Source of the DNA: an uncultured Campylobacter sp.
GTDB taxonomy: Bacteria > Campylobacterota > Campylobacteria > Campylobacterales > Campylobacteraceae
NCBI RefSeq assembly: GCF_938017705.1
Contig: NZ_CALIIS010000213.1
Coordinates: 1-13,496, forward strand
Direction: 5' to 3'
Length of the DNA: 13,496 nt
The translations under genes were made by a program, and so were the position numbers. Positions 1 through 6,909 of the stretch are shown in pieces (positions within the stretch are counted from its first letter, which is position 1; every line of letters starts with the position of its first letter). Under the pieces are notes generated by a model. That model was not told the DNA's origin. It searched no databases and saw only the letters and a list, made by a program, of their open reading frames with translations.

Positions 1-770
1 TTGCAAGTAGCCGCGGTTTTTGCTTTACGCTCGCACCAACCGTCCAAAGCACCACCGCGTATTAGCGCGATGTTTATCTTGGCTACGCTTTAATGCGCGA
101 GGTTTTGTGTCGCCGTAAAATACAAATTTATGAGCTTTCGGGATTGCAGATTAATTTTGCGTGCTTGCAGATAGTTTTTTAAATTTTGTCAAAATATGAA
201 ATTATATTCGCGCAACGCCCATAAATTTCTCAGCGCTAAACGGCTAATCCTGCTCGCAGCGCTGCTATTTGAAATTCATAGTAACCCGTAAGCCGCTTTT
301 TAGAGTTTCGTCAAAATATGAAATTTAGCTCATGAATCATGAATTCTGCCTCTGAAATGTAGAATTTTGCCTGCAACCGCAAATTACGTACGCAATAATG
401 CGGCGTCAAATTTTGTTTCGGTATAGCAGCGCTGAATTTCTTGGGCGAAAAGCGTATCGATTGATCTTGCTGCATCGTGACGAGGGTGTGCGTTTAATGC
501 TTAAGCGGATTGAATTTGCTCGCGCGCCCATGAAATTTAGCCGATCAAATTTTATGCGCATCAGACAGCCTTTGAATTCTGCTCGCTCGAGTAACAAATC
601 CATTAAGCTGAGTTTTAAATTCCGTCTATCTGCCTCAAATGGAAATTTTATCTGCAAAATAGGCGAAGTGCAAATTTAATTTGAATGCCACTCGCCTGCC
701 TGCGAAATTTCGTCACGTTATAAGCTTGTTAAAGCACTCCAAGCCGCATTGTACGCTACGGTTTGCCTCA
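1..770. other. Gene-free AT-rich region downstream of rmuC
   Basis: No open frame here reads like a protein. The longest (398-679 on the plus strand, with an overlapping frame on the minus strand) gives low-complexity, Arg/Phe/Ser-rich translations, has no convincing ribosome binding site, and is open on both strands, which suggests chance. The stretch contains about ten copies of AAATTT and a 16-bp direct repeat (188-203 and 310-325). Its texture matches the gaps at 2644-3758 and 10484-10872. No tRNA-like fold, no terminator with a T-run after the rmuC stop, and no recognisable gene remnant were found. Confidence 0.6.
188..325 (+). repeat. Pair of 16-bp exact direct repeats
   Basis: GTCAAAATATGAAATT occurs at 188-203 and again at 310-325, 122 bp apart start to start. 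Both copies are preceded by a T-rich run. Shorter relatives of the left half (TTTYGTCAAA) recur at about 3260 and 3722. The role is unknown. The copies could be remains of a dispersed intergenic repeat or of a local duplication. Confidence 0.55.
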
Positions 771-1841
771 TTATAGCTCGCTAAAATGCTCAAAGCGGGC
801 TTTTAGAGATTTTGCATTTTTGTTTAAAAGCTCTGCTTGCGCGGCGAGCCTATCTGCGTATGTTTGAAGCGACGTCGCATACTTAGCATGCGCCTCAAAG
901 TCCGATTTTAGCGCGTAAATTTCATCTTTTACCGATTTGATATTTTGCGCGAGCACCTCGTCTTTTATGAAGGTGCGGATCGTGCCTAAAAGCGCCAGCA
1001 GCGTCGTGGGCGATGCCACAAAAATGCCGATTTGCGCGCAGTATTCAAGCACCTGCGGCAGCTTCTCGCAGACATATACAAAAACTGCTTCGCTGGGTAC
1101 AAATAGCACCGCAAACTCCGTGCTAAGAGGCGGTATGATGTATTTTTCCGCGATATCTGCGGCATGCTTTTTCATATCGGCGGCGAGTTGCTTATCCGCG
1201 CTAGCAAGCGCTGCAGTGTCGTTTGAAGCGGAGGCAGCGATGATATTTTCATAGCTTTGAAGTGGGAATTTTGAGTCGATGCAAAGAATTTTTTCTTTTG
1301 CGATATGTAGCGCGCAGTCCGCAATCCTGCCGTTTGGTAGGTGCTTTTGCAGCTCGTAAAATGCAGCGTTTTGCCCGTAAATCATCGATAAAATTCTCTC
1401 TAATCGATACTCACCGAAGTTGCCGCGCAGCTTGACGTTGCCTAAAATCGCGTTTAGCCTTGCAATTTCGTCACGCACTTGAAGCGAAGTTTTATTTTGC
1501 TCGCTCATTCGCGCTAGATTTTCCGCTATGTCCTTAAAGCCGCGATCTAGCGAGCTTAAATTCTCGCTAAGCGCGCTGTTTTGGCGCTGCAAACCCTCGC
1601 CTAGGGATCTATTAAGATAATAGAGCTTATCGTTAAAGCCGTCGTTTAGGCTTTGATTTAGCTTAAAAAGCTCGGCACTTGCTCTTGCACTTTGAGTCGT
1701 GAGCCTTTCGCTTAAAAGCTCGCTAAGCGCAGAGTTTGCATCGCTTATGCGGCGGTTTTGCAGCACGAGCGCGATCAGCAAGGCAAGTACTAGTGCAGCA
1801 AAAAATGCAAACGCCGCGAGCAAAATCCCATCAGCGCCCAT
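771..1841 (-). CDS. rmuC: RmuC-family DNA recombination protein
   Basis: The 356-residue product begins with one N-terminal membrane segment (about residues 6-27), followed by a long charged coiled-coil region (about 30-130) and then the RmuC domain. Recognisable RmuC motifs are RGNFGEYRLERIL (139-151, the family's G-x-x-GE-x-x-L block), CIDSKFPLQSYE (187-198, matching the (V/I)D(A/S)K-P block), TEFAVLFVPSEA (241-252) and SPTTLLALLGTIR (277-289). RmuC proteins are predicted nuclease-fold proteins that limit rearrangements between inverted repeats in E. coli; the exact reaction is not settled. The ATG lies 11 bp inside the end of the preceding FtsL-like gene and its own ribosome binding site is weak (AAGAAA), so translation is probably coupled to that gene. 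Family assignment is secure. The physiological role here is inferred from the family. Confidence 0.9.
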   Translation of the reverse strand: MGADGILLAAFAFFAALVLALLIALVLQNRRISDANSALSELLSERLTTQSARASAELFKLNQSLNDGFNDKLYYLNRSLGEGLQRQNSALSENLSSLDRGFKDIAENLARMSEQNKTSLQVRDEIARLNAILGNVKLRGNFGEYRLERILSMIYGQNAAFYELQKHLPNGRIADCALHIAKEKILCIDSKFPLQSYENIIAASASNDTAALASADKQLAADMKKHAADIAEKYIIPPLSTEFAVLFVPSEAVFVYVCEKLPQVLEYCAQIGIFVASPTTLLALLGTIRTFIKDEVLAQNIKSVKDEIYALKSDFEAHAKYATSLQTYADRLAAQAELLNKNAKSLKARFEHFSEL

Positions 1842-2643
1842 TTTCTTGCACGCTTTGCGGATCTAAAATTTCATTTTTATAGCGTAGATATTCGATGCCG
1901 TTGTTAAGCGCGCGATTTTCCTCAAGCAAAACCTCGTGCTTGGTGCGAAGCGCGGCGATGTCGCGGCTGATGTAATAAATTTCGTTGCGGATATAAATCG
2001 CCGGCACCGTCAGCAAGAACGCAAATCCGATCAGCAGATAAACGACTAAAAGCTGATAAAGCGTGAGATTTTTCTCCTTTTTTTTCTCGGCATCGTAGTT
2101 GCGTAGCAGCTCGTCTTGTGCGCCAGCAAAACTGCCATAGCTGCGCCCTGCGGCAAGGCTTGCATAATCATGCGCGCCCAGATCTGCGTAATTTTGATTT
2201 TGCGTGCCTGTAAAGTTCGCACTCACAAACGCCGCATAATCCACCTTGCCGGTAAAATTGGCACCTACAAAATCGCCGTAGCTCGCTCCAGTTGCGGATT
2301 TCTCACTACCGCGAGTGACTGAAAGATTTACGTCGTCGCGTCCTTTTAATTTTACTTTGTTGCTTTTATTAAATTTTGTTCCGCCGCTTTCGGAATTTAG
2401 ATAGTTTTGGGTATTTGTAAAGCCTGAACTTTCGAATTCCAAGCCGGTAAAATCGTCGTAACCGCCCGCTGCGCCCGCGTAGTTTCGTTTTACAGAAAGA
2501 TCTGCGGCAAGCTTATCCTCTAGCTCCTCGTCCGTCAGATCCTCCATAGCTCGTCTTTTCGCAAGCTCTATGCCCGCTAGATCAGATGTTCCTGCGAAGT
2601 CGTGCCCGTCATCATCGTCGGTAAAATATTCATATTTATTCAT
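1831..2643 (-). CDS. FtsL/FtsB-like bitopic membrane protein with repeat-bearing cytoplasmic N-terminus
   Basis: The 270-residue protein has an acidic, low-complexity N-terminal half (1-190), one strong transmembrane helix (about 194-218), and a C-terminal segment (219-260) rich in Leu, Glu and Lys that looks like a coiled coil. That last layout is typical of the divisome proteins FtsL and FtsB, and a gene of this type commonly sits just downstream of rsmH. It is therefore a candidate FtsL/FtsB analogue that would act in septal peptidoglycan synthesis. FtsL and FtsB normally have short cytoplasmic tails of a few tens of residues. The ~190-residue tail with YxxF-xxANFTG repeats (121-148 and looser copies around 62-77 and 168-176) is unusual. 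The ATG at 2643 follows GGAG (2651-2654, minus strand) at 7 bp. The 3' end overlaps rmuC by 11 bp. The division role is inferred from topology and neighbours; no diagnostic motif was seen. Confidence 0.65.
   Translation of the reverse strand: MNKYEYFTDDDDGHDFAGTSDLAGIELAKRRAMEDLTDEELEDKLAADLSVKRNYAGAAGGYDDFTGLEFESSGFTNTQNYLNSESGGTKFNKSNKVKLKGRDDVNLSVTRGSEKSATGASYGDFVGANFTGKVDYAAFVSANFTGTQNQNYADLGAHDYASLAAGRSYGSFAGAQDELLRNYDAEKKKEKNLTLYQLLVVYLLIGFAFLLTVPAIYIRNEIYYISRDIAALRTKHEVLLEENRALNNGIEYLRYKNEILDPQSVQENGR
2200..2283 (-). repeat. Two tandem 42-bp (14-residue) units in the FtsL-like gene
   Basis: Residues 121-134 (SYGDFVGANFTGKV) and 135-148 (DYAAFVSANFTGTQ) are in-frame copies of a 14-residue unit with the pattern Y-x-x-F-V-x-A-N-F-T-G. 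Weaker echoes (YDDFTGLEF at 62-70, SYGSFAGA at 168-175) suggest that the whole cytoplasmic tail arose by repeat expansion. The units lie on the predicted cytoplasmic side of the membrane segment. Confidence 0.7.
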
Positions 2644-3532
2644 CTAAAATCTCCATAAATTTAAAAATACGATCTTATCTTTACTCGCCGCCAAAGCGCC
2701 TGCGTCAAGATAAATTCAGCTCGAAGCCCGCAGCTCGCGTGTACCCAGCAATGAGCCGTTAAGATGAAATTTAAAAGTCAAAGCTACGAGCAAAATTCTT
2801 CTTTGCAATTTTACCTCGGTAAATGGAATTTTATCTTAACTCGCCAAATTCTATCTCGGTCTGCAAAAGTAAAATTTTAATTTAGCGGGCTATTTTTGTT
2901 AATTTTGCTCGCTCTTTGCACCGGCGGCAGGCTCGTGGAATTTAGGTAAAGATCAATTCCGCCGTAACGAGCAGAATTATGCTGATTTTACCCATTTTAT
3001 ACGCTGCCGGCTTGCAAAATTTATATCAGCAGCAGAGTTATCTGCTGAGTCCCGCTGTCTAGTTTAAAATTTTTACGTTGATAGTTTTCGCATTTACGGC
3101 GAAATTTCATTTACTTTATCCGCTATCTATCTGCAAAATTCTATATTGGCAAGCGGAATTTAACGGCTTTGTCTATTTTCGCCGCCTTTGCACCGCCTGC
3201 TCGGGAAATTCATTTTGACAGGTAAAAATCAAGTTCACTTTACTCGGCTTATCTTATAAAATTTTGTCAAATCGTCTGAAAAACCGCTTAAAATTTTACT
3301 GCGTCTTCGATGCGTCTTAAAACGCTAAGTGAAGGATATCACTTGCAAGATAGGCTCTATCGTCTAAAAGGTCAATGAAACTACTGCTCGCTTACAAAAT
3401 TTCGTTAAAGCAAAGAACGAGATTTGGCATTATGCCGCTTGCTTTAGGCGCCAAATTTTAACTTTTGCTCGGTTTTATATCTATGTTGCCACTTAGTTTT
3501 TAAAATATGCAGCAGTCAATAAATCCCATAAA

Positions 3533-3538
3533 ATTATA
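3533..3538 (-). promoter_or_regulatory. Candidate leftward -10 box beside the 42-bp palindrome
   Basis: On the minus strand this is an exact TATAAT, preceded by TG. It sits 4 bp from the edge of the palindrome at 3543-3584, which would cover the -35 region of such a promoter. Transcription would run toward the FtsL-like gene, whose start is about 880 bp downstream. In DNA this AT-rich a chance TATAAT is quite possible. Confidence 0.3.
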
Positions 3539-3542
3539 CATT

Positions 3543-3584
3543 AAATTTAGCGTAAAATTAAACGTTAAATTTTTCGCTAAATTT
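3543..3584. repeat. 42-bp near-perfect palindrome
   Basis: The arms AAATTTAGCG (3543-3552) and CGCTAAATTT (3575-3584) pair perfectly. The inner arms AAAATT and AATTTT also pair, and the centre is AACGTT (3561-3566). Of 21 symmetric position pairs, 19 are complementary; the mismatches are 3553/3574 and 3560/3567. Symmetry ends sharply outside the arms. On neither strand is it directly followed by a clean T-run, so it is not an obvious terminator. A binding site for a dimeric or tetrameric protein, or a cruciform or RNA hairpin, would fit. Confidence 0.8.
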
Positions 3585-3703
3585 TTATGATTTAACCATT
3601 GCGCGTTTGAAATAACACTGAAAAATATCATAAATTCTAAAGCGAATCTTTGAAAGCTGAATTTTAAAATTCCATAAAATTTTAAAATTTAATGCCTGCA
3701 AAT

Positions 3704-3745
3704 CTATAAATTTTACAAAATTTCGTCAAAATTTAAAATTTATAG
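3704..3745. repeat. 12-bp inverted repeat just downstream of rsmH
   Basis: CTATAAATTTTA (3704-3715) and TAAAATTTATAG (3734-3745) are exact reverse complements with an 18-bp loop, ending 13 bp beyond the rsmH stop codon. The stem is almost entirely A-T and no T-run follows on the minus strand. It could be a weak 3'-end structure for rsmH mRNA or a by-product of the AAATTT-rich composition. Confidence 0.4.
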
Positions 3746-3758
3746 CAAGCAAAGGCGG

Positions 3759-4694
3759 TTATTTTAGCCGGAAAATTCTAAGCTTCGCGCTCGCTGCTCG
3801 CGAGTTTTGCGCGAGTTCCTGCGCATCTGCCGTTATAGGGCTTTTGGTTAAGATTTTGCCTAACGAATGCCCGCCGCCGCATTTGCAGCGCATAAACTCG
3901 CTAGGGCAGACGCAATCGCGCTCCCACGCCTTAAATCGCTCCTTTACTATGCGGTCTTCAAGCGAATGAAACGAGATTATAGCGACAGTTGCATTAGTTA
4001 GAATTGAATCACGCGATTTTTGTTCGATGAGATCAAGTAGACTTTTTAGCTCGCCAAGCTCGTCGTTTACCTCGATGCGGATCGCCTGAAATGCTAGCGT
4101 AGCCGTGCTGATGCTGCGCCCTTTAACGGGCTTTGTTCCGATTAAATTTGCCAAAGCTTTAGCGCTTGTTAGTGGTGCGTTAGCCCGCGCAGTAGCTATT
4201 TTGGAGGCGATTGCGTTAGCATTTGTTAGCTCGCCGTATTCGCGAAAAATGCGCGCGAGTTCAGCTTGCGAGTAGTGGTTTACGACATACGCCGCATCTA
4301 GAGCTGCGCTCTCATCCATTCGCATATCCAGCGCGTCGCTTTTAGTGGAAAAGCCGCGGCAGTTTTTATCTAGCTGAAGCGACGAAACGCCGATGTCGGC
4401 TAATATTCCGCGAACTGCGCGGAGCTTTTGCTCGGGCAGAATTTCTAAAATTTCGCTAAATTTTGCTTTGTGGATTTCTATGCGATCTTTAAATTTACCA
4501 AGCCGCTCGCGCGAAAATTCTATCGCTTCGGCATCTCTGTCGCAAGCGATAAGCTTAAGGCGCGGATTAGCGGTCAAAATGCCCTCGCTATGCCCTCCGT
4601 AGCCTAACGTACAGTCGATAACATAGCCGTCCTCAATCTGCGAAAATGCGGTGATCGTTTGCGAAAAAAGTACCGGAATATGTGGAGCTTGCAC
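3759..4694 (-). CDS. rsmH: 16S rRNA (cytosine-1402-N4)-methyltransferase RsmH
   Basis: This cytoplasmic enzyme uses S-adenosylmethionine to methylate N4 of C1402 in 16S rRNA at the ribosomal P site. The 311-residue length is normal for RsmH/MraW. Visible blocks are HIPVLF (5-10), VIDCTLGYGGHS (25-36, the SAM-binding D-x-T-x-G-x-GGHS loop), CDRD (51-54), ADIGVSSLQLD (99-109), GFSTKSDALDMRMD (114-127), AFQAIRIEVNDEL (201-213) and ISFHSLEDRIVK (240-251). A Cys-rich segment follows (CVCPSEFMRCKC, 261-272). The start is GTG, preceded by AAAGGA about 10 bp upstream; the protein begins MQAPHIPVL, as in the family. It is divergent from the aldolase-like gene across 64 bp. In many bacteria this gene opens the dcw division cluster. 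Here it sits back to back with the ftsA-ftsZ side. Confidence 0.96.
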   Translation of the reverse strand: MQAPHIPVLFSQTITAFSQIEDGYVIDCTLGYGGHSEGILTANPRLKLIACDRDAEAIEFSRERLGKFKDRIEIHKAKFSEILEILPEQKLRAVRGILADIGVSSLQLDKNCRGFSTKSDALDMRMDESAALDAAYVVNHYSQAELARIFREYGELTNANAIASKIATARANAPLTSAKALANLIGTKPVKGRSISTATLAFQAIRIEVNDELGELKSLLDLIEQKSRDSILTNATVAIISFHSLEDRIVKERFKAWERDCVCPSEFMRCKCGGGHSLGKILTKSPITADAQELAQNSRAASAKLRIFRLK

Positions 4695-4726
4695 TTAAAT
4701 TTATCCTTTTGAAATTTCTAATCCTA

Positions 4727-4733
4727 TATAATA
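4727..4733. promoter_or_regulatory. Overlapping divergent -10 boxes between rsmH and the aldolase-like gene
   Basis: The plus strand reads TATAAT at 4727-4732, which would give a leader of about 20 nt before the ATG at 4759. The minus strand reads TATTAT at 4728-4733, a 5/6 match that would give a leader of about 26 nt before the GTG at 4694. The only space between the two genes is 64 bp, so both promoters must lie here. No clear -35 boxes are seen, which is usual for Campylobacter sigma-70 promoters. Confidence 0.55.
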
Positions 4734-4758
4734 GCGAAATTTTTTACAAAGGCGAGAG

Positions 4759-5319
4759 ATGGACGAGTATTATTATGAAATTTTGCGCAAAATTTCGCTT
4801 TCGATGTTTAGAGATAGGCTTTTTGGGATCTTTCACGGCTCGATTTCAGCAAAAATTAAAGAAAATCAATTTTTGATCAACAAAAAAGACGCGATTTTTG
4901 ATAGCCTGGATAGGGATGATTTTATAACGCTGTTTTCAAAAAAAGACTACCGCTGGCAGGATGCTAGCATCGATAGCGATATACATATAAATATCTACAA
5001 AAATATAAAAGAGGCAAAATTCGTAACCTACGCGACACCGCCATATCTTGTCGCATATACGCTGGAGCATGATTTTATTTTGCCACGAGATTACTTTGGG
5101 GTGAGCAAATTTAAGCGCATTGAAATTTACGATCCTAAGAACTACGACGATTGGCACGAGCGCGCGCCGTATGAAATTTGTAACTATATGATAAATGAAA
5201 ATAGCGATATAATGGTGATTCGCGGCTATGGGGTTTTTGCCCATGCAAGGAGCGCGCAGCAAATGGCGAAAAAAATAGCGATTTTAGAAATGAGTTCAAA
5301 GCTACTTTTGCTAAGCTAA
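4759..5319 (+). CDS. Class II aldolase/adducin-fold protein lacking the metal-binding histidines
   Basis: The 186-residue protein aligns by eye with the class II aldolase/adducin N-terminal domain: GSISAKI and FLI (27-40, family G-N-I-S-x-R), ASIDSDIHINIYKN (69-82, family S-S-E-x-x-x-H-x-x-I-Y), VTYATPPYLVAY (89-100, family V-H-T-H-P-P-Y) and IRGYGVFAHA (154-163, family L-x-G-H-G-V). In active fuculose-phosphate-type aldolases the H-T-H pair and the later H hold zinc and a Glu acts in catalysis. Here they are T-Y-A, Y and D, so the fold seems kept but the zinc site lost. The ATG follows AAAGG (4748-4752) and a TATAAT box. The gene sits between rsmH and the foldase-ftsA-ftsZ operon, same direction as the latter, with ~130 bp between. 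A structural, binding or regulatory role is inferred; the actual function is unknown. Confidence 0.7.
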   Translation: MDEYYYEILRKISLSMFRDRLFGIFHGSISAKIKENQFLINKKDAIFDSLDRDDFITLFSKKDYRWQDASIDSDIHINIYKNIKEAKFVTYATPPYLVAYTLEHDFILPRDYFGVSKFKRIEIYDPKNYDDWHERAPYEICNYMINENSDIMVIRGYGVFAHARSAQQMAKKIAILEMSSKLLLLS

Positions 5320-5352
5320 GATTAATGTATACAAAATCATTTACTAACGCGT

Positions 5353-5446
5353 TATAATTCGCCAAAAATGCCTATTTTTCAGCCTTACATAAGGTTTTAT
5401 CTGTATAATTACTAACAAAAAATTTCTTTAGTTAGCTATTTAAGGA
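5353..5446 (+). promoter_or_regulatory. Promoter region of the foldase-ftsA-ftsZ operon
   Basis: The gap 5320-5451 holds two exact TATAAT boxes on the plus strand, at 5353-5358 and 5404-5409, followed by the ribosome binding site AAGGA at 5442-5446, 5 bp before the ATG at 5452. The second box is preceded by TG. Either or both could drive the operon, giving leaders of roughly 85 or 35 nt. No hairpin with a T-run marks the end of the upstream gene, so readthrough from it is possible. Confidence 0.5.
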
Positions 5447-5451
5447 TTTAG

Positions 5452-6909
5452 ATGATAGAATGGATGCAAAAGCATAAGAAGTCGCTTATACCGACGATCT
5501 GGATAAGCACGATAGCCTTCGTGGGCGCAGGCTTCGTCGGCTGGGGCGCATATGATATGAACGCTAACCGCGCAGGCTCAATCGCTAGAGTAGGGCAGAT
5601 TTCCATAACAAATCAAGAACTAAACACAAAATACTCCGAACTATACAACAGGCTGAGTGCTATGAGCGATGGGCAATTTACTCAAGAACAAGCCAAAAAT
5701 ATGCATCTAGATCAGATCGCAGTAGATCAGCTAATCGGTGAGGCGTATTTTCTAAATTTTGCTAAAGACTTAGGCGTTCAGGCTAGTGATAAAGATGTAG
5801 CGGAATTTGTGCTAAACTCGCCGAATTTCCAAGAAAATGGCGCATTTAGTAAGGAACTTTACGATAATGTCGTAAGGAATTCAGGACTTACTAAAAAGGA
5901 ATTTGAGCGCAATCTACAAAAGGTCCTAACTTTAGAAAAGCTCGGCAAAGCGCTAAAAATAACGCCTAGCCCTAAGATCGTAGAAGCATTTGCGGCATCG
6001 CAGCTGATGCAGGATAAGGTTTCTGCAGAGATAATCTACGCCGATGCTAACGTCACTTTTAACGACGACGAGCTAAAGAAATTTTGGGAAGGCGAGAAAT
6101 CGCACTTTATGACCGAGAAAAAATATACTCTAGGAGCATATTTTGTGGCACCTAGCAATGCCGATGTGAATGAGACCGAACTAAGTAAATTTTATGAAGA
6201 GCACAGAGGCGAGTATAGAAGCCTGGATGATAAATTATTGGATTTCGCAGAAGCCAAACCTAATGTCTTAAAAGATTACCGCATGGATCAGGTTAAAAAA
6301 GACGCTACAAAGGATTATCTGGAGATCAAAAAAGGCAAGCTCGATACTAATGAAACTATAGTTGCTACGGCTAGCAATTTTCCAATATCTGAGATTGAGG
6401 TGGCAAAGCCAGGAGATGTCATCAAGCCTTTCGAGTACAAAGGCGGATATTTGATTGCTAAACTAAACGGTGTAGAGCAGCCTAGGCAGATGAGCTTTGA
6501 AGAGGCTAAGTCTTTGGCTTCTAAAGAATTTGAAGCGAAGAAACGTAAAGAGCTACTTGAAAAAAGAGCTCAAGATGCGCTCAAAAATTTCAAAGGCGAA
6601 GATTTCGGCACCTTATCTCTAAATAGTAAAAACAATACCAAGCTAAGCGATGACGAATTTTATAAATTTCTTATCGATATGTTTAATAAGCCTGCCAAAG
6701 AAGGGATAGTGGTATTTGACAACAAAGCCGTAGTGTATAAAATTTCACAGCAGAGCTTAGGTAGCAGCGAAGAGATAGATAAAGAAAGAGCGATCGTCGC
6801 CGATAGGATAACTGCGTTATTAAATTCCAATCTGCAAGACGATCTAACCAAAATACTAGAAAAGCGCTATAAAACCGAAAGATATTTTAAAGGTAAAGAC
6901 AGTGAGTGA
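5452..6909 (+). CDS. Membrane-anchored SurA/PpiD-like periplasmic foldase
   Basis: The 485-residue product starts with a basic stretch (KHKK, 7-10) and an uncleaved-looking membrane anchor (about 14-34), then a SurA/PpiD N-terminal-type chaperone region (about 40-170, opening with IARVGQISITNQELNTKY). A middle region (190-345) includes a parvulin-like end GDVIKPFEYKGGYLIAKLNG (321-340), and a charged helical C-terminus follows. E. coli PpiD, also anchored, is longer (623 residues). The parvulin domain here is hard to outline, so chaperone activity is more certain than prolyl isomerase activity. It would help outer-membrane and secreted proteins fold in the periplasm. It heads the operon, overlaps ftsA by 8 bp, and occupies the position of the foldase gene upstream of ftsA in other Campylobacter. 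Gene symbols vary for this family, so none is given. Confidence 0.85.
   Translation: MIEWMQKHKKSLIPTIWISTIAFVGAGFVGWGAYDMNANRAGSIARVGQISITNQELNTKYSELYNRLSAMSDGQFTQEQAKNMHLDQIAVDQLIGEAYFLNFAKDLGVQASDKDVAEFVLNSPNFQENGAFSKELYDNVVRNSGLTKKEFERNLQKVLTLEKLGKALKITPSPKIVEAFAASQLMQDKVSAEIIYADANVTFNDDELKKFWEGEKSHFMTEKKYTLGAYFVAPSNADVNETELSKFYEEHRGEYRSLDDKLLDFAEAKPNVLKDYRMDQVKKDATKDYLEIKKGKLDTNETIVATASNFPISEIEVAKPGDVIKPFEYKGGYLIAKLNGVEQPRQMSFEEAKSLASKEFEAKKRKELLEKRAQDALKNFKGEDFGTLSLNSKNNTKLSDDEFYKFLIDMFNKPAKEGIVVFDNKAVVYKISQQSLGSSEEIDKERAIVADRITALLNSNLQDDLTKILEKRYKTERYFKGKDSE

Larger units (their letters stand above)
2644..3758. other. 1.1-kb gene-free gap between rsmH and the FtsL-like gene
   Basis: No frame on either strand gives a convincing protein, and no tRNA-like or known ncRNA structure was recognised. 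I count about 19 copies of AAATTT, against roughly one expected by chance at this AT content. They are densest at 3540-3745. The gap contains the 42-bp palindrome (3543-3584), a 12-bp inverted repeat (3704-3745), a 14-bp palindrome GAATTTTAAAATTC (3659-3672), and a small hairpin CAGCAGA-GTTA-TCTGCTG (3030-3047). The word AAATGGAATTTTATCT (2821-2836) nearly repeats one at 637-653. The flanking genes point the same way, so the gap splits what is often a compact transcription unit. Confidence 0.65.

Noticed and set aside
398..679. 93-residue plus-strand open frame in the left gap, with an overlapping minus-strand frame
   Set aside because: The translation is low-complexity and resembles no family I know, no ribosome binding site is convincing, and both strands are open over the same stretch, which points to chance.
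2672..2708. Minus-strand TTGACG/TAAGAT as a promoter for the FtsL-like gene
   Set aside because: The spacer would be 25 bp, far from the usual 16-18, and the -10 is only a 4/6 match.
3030..3047. Hairpin CAGCAGA-GTTA-TCTGCTG as a terminator or ncRNA
   Set aside because: The 7-bp stem is perfect, but no T-run follows on either strand and no wider structure was recognised. It is noted only within the gap description.
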